From Pirellulales bacterium (GTDB lineage Bacteria; Planctomycetota; Planctomycetia; Pirellulales; JAICIG01): 64,000 bases of DNA. Location of the stretch: positions 186,001-250,000 of the forward strand of contig DATLUO010000193.1 in NCBI GenBank assembly GCA_035533075.1. Reading direction: 5' to 3'. How positions within the stretch are numbered: position 1 is the stretch's first letter; the number at the start of each line of letters is the position of its first letter. Below, piece after piece: positions 59,186-64,000 of the stretch. The position numbers and the translations under genes were made by a program. Below the pieces are notes generated by a model. That model worked only from the letters and a program-made list of their open reading frames with translations, had not been told where the DNA came from and did not search any database.

Positions 59186-60181
59186 ATGCCACCCTATACC
59201 CCACCGCTCGACGAGCACGGATTTCCGATTCCGCCGACGTTTGACGGCCCGGTTTCGCCGCGCCGGTCTTCGCACCTATTGCGCCGCGTGTTCCGCGTGG
59301 GCCTGATGCTGGCGTTTATCGCACTGCTGGCCGGCTCTCTGTATGAATTGCCGCTGAATGACTTGCCGCTGATCGGCGGCATCAAGGGCTGGCTGGCCCG
59401 CCGATCGCTGACGGTGGCCCAACAGAAACATGCGCGCGGCGACGTGCAGGGGGCGCTGGCCGACGCGGACCGTGCGGCGATGCTAGCGCCAAACGACCCG
59501 CTGGTCTACAATTGCCGCGCGAGGCTCCGACTGGAAGCCAACGACGTCACGGGAAGCTTGGAGGACTTCGATCAGCTTGTGCGGCTTGCTCCGCGCTACG
59601 CGGGCGGCTATCTCGGACGCAGCATCGCCTATCAGCGGCTCGAGCGGCATCGCGAGGCCATCGACGATTTGACGAAGGCCATCAGCCTCAGCCCCGGCGG
59701 AGACGCCATGCCGCGCAACAACCGGGCCTACGCGCGGGCACTGGCCGGCATTGAATTGGATGACGCGATGAGCGACGTGCGGCAGGCCCTCAGCATGACG
59801 GAGCAGGACATCCAGGAGTTGGAGCAATTTGGCCAGGGCCGGTCGGCCGCCGTCAAGGTGCTGGTGGCGGAACGCAAGGCGCAGAAGGCCGCCTACCTCG
59901 ATACGCGCGGCTACATTTTTTTCCTGCAACAGAACTTCGAGTCGGCGCTGGCCGATCTTGACGAGGCGATTCAACTGGCTCTCGACTGGCAAAGAATCGC
60001 GTTGCCGCAGAAACCGGCGGAGGAACGGGCGGCCTACGCTCAGCAACTCGACCATGAGTTGTCGGTGATGTACCATCATCGCGGCCAGGTGCTGGAAAAG
60101 CTCGGCCGCGAAGAAGAAGCCCAGTCCGACCTGGACCAGGCCGAGAAATTGGGCTACAACCCTGCCCTCGGCGTGTTTTAG
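59186..60181 (+). CDS. TPR protein with N-terminal membrane anchor
   Basis: 331 residues with AGGAG just upstream of the ATG. A Pro-rich N-terminus (PPYTPPLDEHGFPIPPTFDG) is followed by one membrane helix (about 34-52, VGLMLAFIALLAGSLYELP). Tetratricopeptide repeats then run through the rest (GDVQGALADADRAAMLAPND; LGRSIAYQRLERHREAIDDL; EKLGREEEAQSDLDQAEKLG). It is likely a scaffold on the membrane face. It follows the kinase and membrane protein genes by 34 bases and may belong to that operon. Confidence 0.85.
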   Translation: MPPYTPPLDEHGFPIPPTFDGPVSPRRSSHLLRRVFRVGLMLAFIALLAGSLYELPLNDLPLIGGIKGWLARRSLTVAQQKHARGDVQGALADADRAAMLAPNDPLVYNCRARLRLEANDVTGSLEDFDQLVRLAPRYAGGYLGRSIAYQRLERHREAIDDLTKAISLSPGGDAMPRNNRAYARALAGIELDDAMSDVRQALSMTEQDIQELEQFGQGRSAAVKVLVAERKAQKAAYLDTRGYIFFLQQNFESALADLDEAIQLALDWQRIALPQKPAEERAAYAQQLDHELSVMYHHRGQVLEKLGREEEAQSDLDQAEKLGYNPALGVF

Positions 60182-60190
60182 TGCGGCCGT

Positions 60191-60281
60191 AGGTGGGGCC
60201 AGCGAGCTTGCCAGCGCCGGCCCACCGTGATGGACGCTCCTAAATGGTGGGCCGGCGCTGGCAAGCTCGCTGGCCCCACCT
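60191..60281. repeat. repeat B, complete palindrome between genes
   Basis: Arms 60191-60226 (AGGTGGGGCCAGCGAGCTTG...) and 60246-60281 are perfect 36-base reverse complements with a 19-base loop. Same family as 21028-21123 and 12762-12800. Located 10 bases after the TPR gene, it could stop or stabilise transcripts, but it lacks a T-run. Confidence 0.92.
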
Positions 60282-60329
60282 TACGCTCGTCAGGCCGGCA
60301 TTGCCCACCCCAGGAAGGATCCTCGATCG

Positions 60330-62072
60330 TTGGACGGACCCGATTTGCCCACCCCGGTTTCGTTGTCTCGTGGCGCCGACCGCGCCGTTGAGGGCGAGGT
60401 CTTGCCTTCGTGGCGGCCGGTGTTGTTCGGTCCCGACGGGTTGCGGCTTGAGCAATGGCTGCGCGACGGTCAGGCGCGGCTGGTAAAGCACGGGCCACAA
60501 CGGTCGGTGTACCGCGTCGATGCCGCCCAGACGAGCTTCTTCGTCAAGCACTATCGTTGCCGCCGGTGGTGGCAGGCCTTGGCGCATTGGTTTCGGGCGA
60601 GTCCTTCGCGCCGCGAGTTTCGCCGTGCCCGTGAAACGCTTCGCCGGCAGGTTCCCACGGCCGAGCCGCTGGCCTGGATCGACTCGCGCCGCGGTGCTCT
60701 GGTCTACGACAACTTTCTTGTCACACGTGCCATCGGCGGCTCCTGTACGCTGGAGGAGTGCATCCAGGCCTGCTTGCCGCGATTGCCGTCCGCCGACGCC
60801 GCCCGACTGCGTCGCAAGCTCACGCTCAGCCTGGCGCGGCTCTGTGCCGCGGCCCATCGCCAAGGCATCGACCACAATGATCTGCACTTGGGCAACGCGC
60901 TGGTGTGCCTGGATACCTGCCACACCGCGGCGGACGACGACCGCCTGCCCGAACTTTCCCTGATCGACTTGCCCGGCGTGCGGCTCGCGCGTCCGCTGAA
61001 TCGGCGGCGGACGGTTGCCGCTTTGACCATGCTCGGCTCGGCTTGCGCCGACCTGGCCACGCAGAGCGACCAGTGGCGGTTTTGGCGGGCGTATGTTGCC
61101 GAGCGGCCGGAGTTACGCGAGGAACGCAAGCTTGCCCGGCGGATCGCGGCGTCCATCCCGCACCGCCGCCGCCGCGTGGCCCGCAGCCGCGACCGCCGGG
61201 CATTGAAGACGAACCGCGATTTCTACTTCTGCCGCAGCGGCCGCTCGCGCGCGTGGGCCGTGAGCGATCTTGCTCGCGAGCGGCTCACGCGGCTGCTCGA
61301 AGACCCTGGGCAACTGCTGACCGGCAACCTGCACCGAGTCTTCAAGCTTTCGCACCGCAGCGTGGTGGTGCAGGCCGAGCTGCCGCTGGCGACGGCGGAA
61401 GTAAGCGTGGCCTATAAGCGGGTCCGGCCGCGCAACTGGTGGAAGACCGTGCTGCACTACTTTCGCCGCAATCCGGCTCTGGAGGCCTGGCATTACGGCC
61501 ATGCTCTGCTGCTGCGCGGCATCGCCACGGCGCGGCCCTTGGCGGTGGTCGAACGGCCCCGCCGGGGACTGCCCGCCGAGGGCTATCTGGCGACGCAATG
61601 GATCGCAGGGGCGAACAACCTGCACGTCTACGCCTGGCAGTTGACGCGGCGAAGCGAGGCCGAACGACGACGACGCACCCGCCAGGTGGCCGAGTCGCTC
61701 GGCCGTTTGTTGGGCCGCATGCACGCTTGGCACGTTTCGCACCGCGACCTGAAAGGCTGCAACATTCTATTGGTCGAGCGCGACGACTCGGTCGAGTGCC
61801 ACCTGATCGACGCCGACAGCGTCCGGCTGCCGCGCCGCCTGTCGCCCTTTTTCCGGGCGTTCAATCTGGCCCGCCTGGCCACCAGCCTCGAAGCCCACTG
61901 CTGGGTGACGCGGGCCGACCGGCTGCGTTTCTTGCGCGCCTATCTCGGCGAGTTGCACCGCCGCGACCCCGGAGCGTGGCCCGCCGATTGGAAGCGGGCC
62001 TGGCGGGCCGTGGCCAAAGCCACCCGGCGGATCATCGGCCGGCTGAACCGGGCAGACCGCGAGATTGTCTAA
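60330..62072 (+). CDS. tandem lipopolysaccharide-kinase (WaaP/KdkA-like) protein
   Basis: 580 residues made of two kinase domains of the LPS-kinase/InaA type. Domain 1 (about 45-230) has KHYR as ATP lysine region, catalytic DHNDLHLGNAL (H182-N183-D184) and LIDLPG as DFG equivalent. Domain 2 (about 330-530) has VAYKRVRPRNWW, HVSHRDLKGCNILL (H471-R472-D473) and HLIDADSVRLP. Family members phosphorylate heptose or Kdo of lipopolysaccharide in the cytoplasm. The HND in place of HRD in domain 1 is normal for some members. The double arrangement implies two substrates or a fused dimer. It is preceded by repeat B. Confidence 0.85.
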   Translation: MDGPDLPTPVSLSRGADRAVEGEVLPSWRPVLFGPDGLRLEQWLRDGQARLVKHGPQRSVYRVDAAQTSFFVKHYRCRRWWQALAHWFRASPSRREFRRARETLRRQVPTAEPLAWIDSRRGALVYDNFLVTRAIGGSCTLEECIQACLPRLPSADAARLRRKLTLSLARLCAAAHRQGIDHNDLHLGNALVCLDTCHTAADDDRLPELSLIDLPGVRLARPLNRRRTVAALTMLGSACADLATQSDQWRFWRAYVAERPELREERKLARRIAASIPHRRRRVARSRDRRALKTNRDFYFCRSGRSRAWAVSDLARERLTRLLEDPGQLLTGNLHRVFKLSHRSVVVQAELPLATAEVSVAYKRVRPRNWWKTVLHYFRRNPALEAWHYGHALLLRGIATARPLAVVERPRRGLPAEGYLATQWIAGANNLHVYAWQLTRRSEAERRRRTRQVAESLGRLLGRMHAWHVSHRDLKGCNILLVERDDSVECHLIDADSVRLPRRLSPFFRAFNLARLATSLEAHCWVTRADRLRFLRAYLGELHRRDPGAWPADWKRAWRAVAKATRRIIGRLNRADREIV

Positions 62073-62086
62073 CGCGGCCAATAAGG

Positions 62087-62230
62087 TCAATAATTCGACC
62101 GCGAGCCGAATCCGCGCAGGCAGACCACGCCCACCGCTAAGGTCAGCAGAAAGCACCCCAGCCACCCGAAAGGGCCGAAGTGCGTGACATAATGGGTGGC
62201 CGCCCTGAGGAGGGTCCAGATCGTGTTCAT
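62087..62230 (-). CDS. small membrane protein
   Basis: A 47-codon frame: MNTIWTLLRAATHYVTHFGP, then a hydrophobic helix FGWLGCFLLTLAVGVVCLRG and a short basic tail. The single membrane span preceded by an amphipathic stretch is protein-like, and small proteins of this kind occur in related genomes. No strong ribosome-binding site is visible. It is convergent with the kinase gene. Confidence 0.45.
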   Translation of the reverse strand: MNTIWTLLRAATHYVTHFGPFGWLGCFLLTLAVGVVCLRGFGSRSNY

Positions 62231-62403
62231 AGGCTGTCTTGGTCGGTCCGAACGGCGTCTCTGAAATCATAGCTTGCCGATCGCGGGTTGATTCCGGTTT
62301 GCCGCCGAAGCGGGCTGGAATATTGGCTCGTGGCTTGTGAGCCGCCACCCCTTGCGGAATCGGGCACAGGCCGAAATAATACAGCGGCTCCAGGGAACAA
62401 CTT

Positions 62404-64000
<1,597 letters not shown>

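Overview
The window is high-G+C DNA that reads as a planctomycete, most likely of the Pirellulales. The indicators are a DUF1549/DUF1553 cytochrome protein paired with a Tat-dependent DUF1501 protein, a Gfo/Idh/MocA oxidoreductase with Tat signal next to HEAT-repeat genes, a sigma-70 factor with extra N-terminal helix-turn-helix units, a membrane serine/threonine kinase, lineage-specific secreted proteins, and many dispersed palindromic repeats. This placement is inferred from gene content, not from a marker phylogeny.

Layout. 1-4500 (minus strand): start of an Hsp70 gene coupled to DUF2760, a DUF374 acyltransferase overlapping dapF, an FHA-domain remnant cut by a repeat, and the sigma factor. 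5190-12500: secreted proteins, a REC-HisKA-HATPase-REC-HPt hybrid kinase and a HicB gene with an internally deleted HicA. 12560-19520: the PSD1/DUF1501 pair, separated by a VapBC cassette and a small gene, then an HNH nuclease and a small zinc protein. 19550-24700: a metalloprotease-like lipoprotein whose N-terminus carries a perfect palindrome, then transposase, PIN, SUMF1-type, LamG-type and Rpn-type remnants. 24715-34800: a divergent phosphoglycerate kinase, DCC oxidoreductase, APC transporter, HEAT/Gfo cluster and mutS.

34880-51400 is a defence island. A minus-strand set (DUF3883 helicase, zinc-ribbon DUF1156 adenine methylase, DUF499 ATPase, AlbA_2 remnant) is interrupted between DUF1156 and DUF499 by two other overlapping pairs: an AAA ATPase with a Toprim-like DUF4276 protein, and, on the plus strand, an Eco57I-type methylase with a PD-(D/E)XK nuclease. 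To its right (51400-55590) lies a graveyard of fragments (FtsK-like, WYL), one VapBC pair and dense repeats.

55590-62240 returns to housekeeping-like genes: ilvE, a kinase/membrane protein/TPR run and a tandem WaaP-like kinase. At 62404 a tRNA-Asp gene is the apparent attachment site of an integrative element whose tyrosine recombinase begins at the tRNA and whose body lies beyond the window.

A theme across the window is palindromic repeats, found between genes and also read in frame inside at least five coding regions. The sequence shows this directly; whether the repeats move or act as RNA structures is not known from here.
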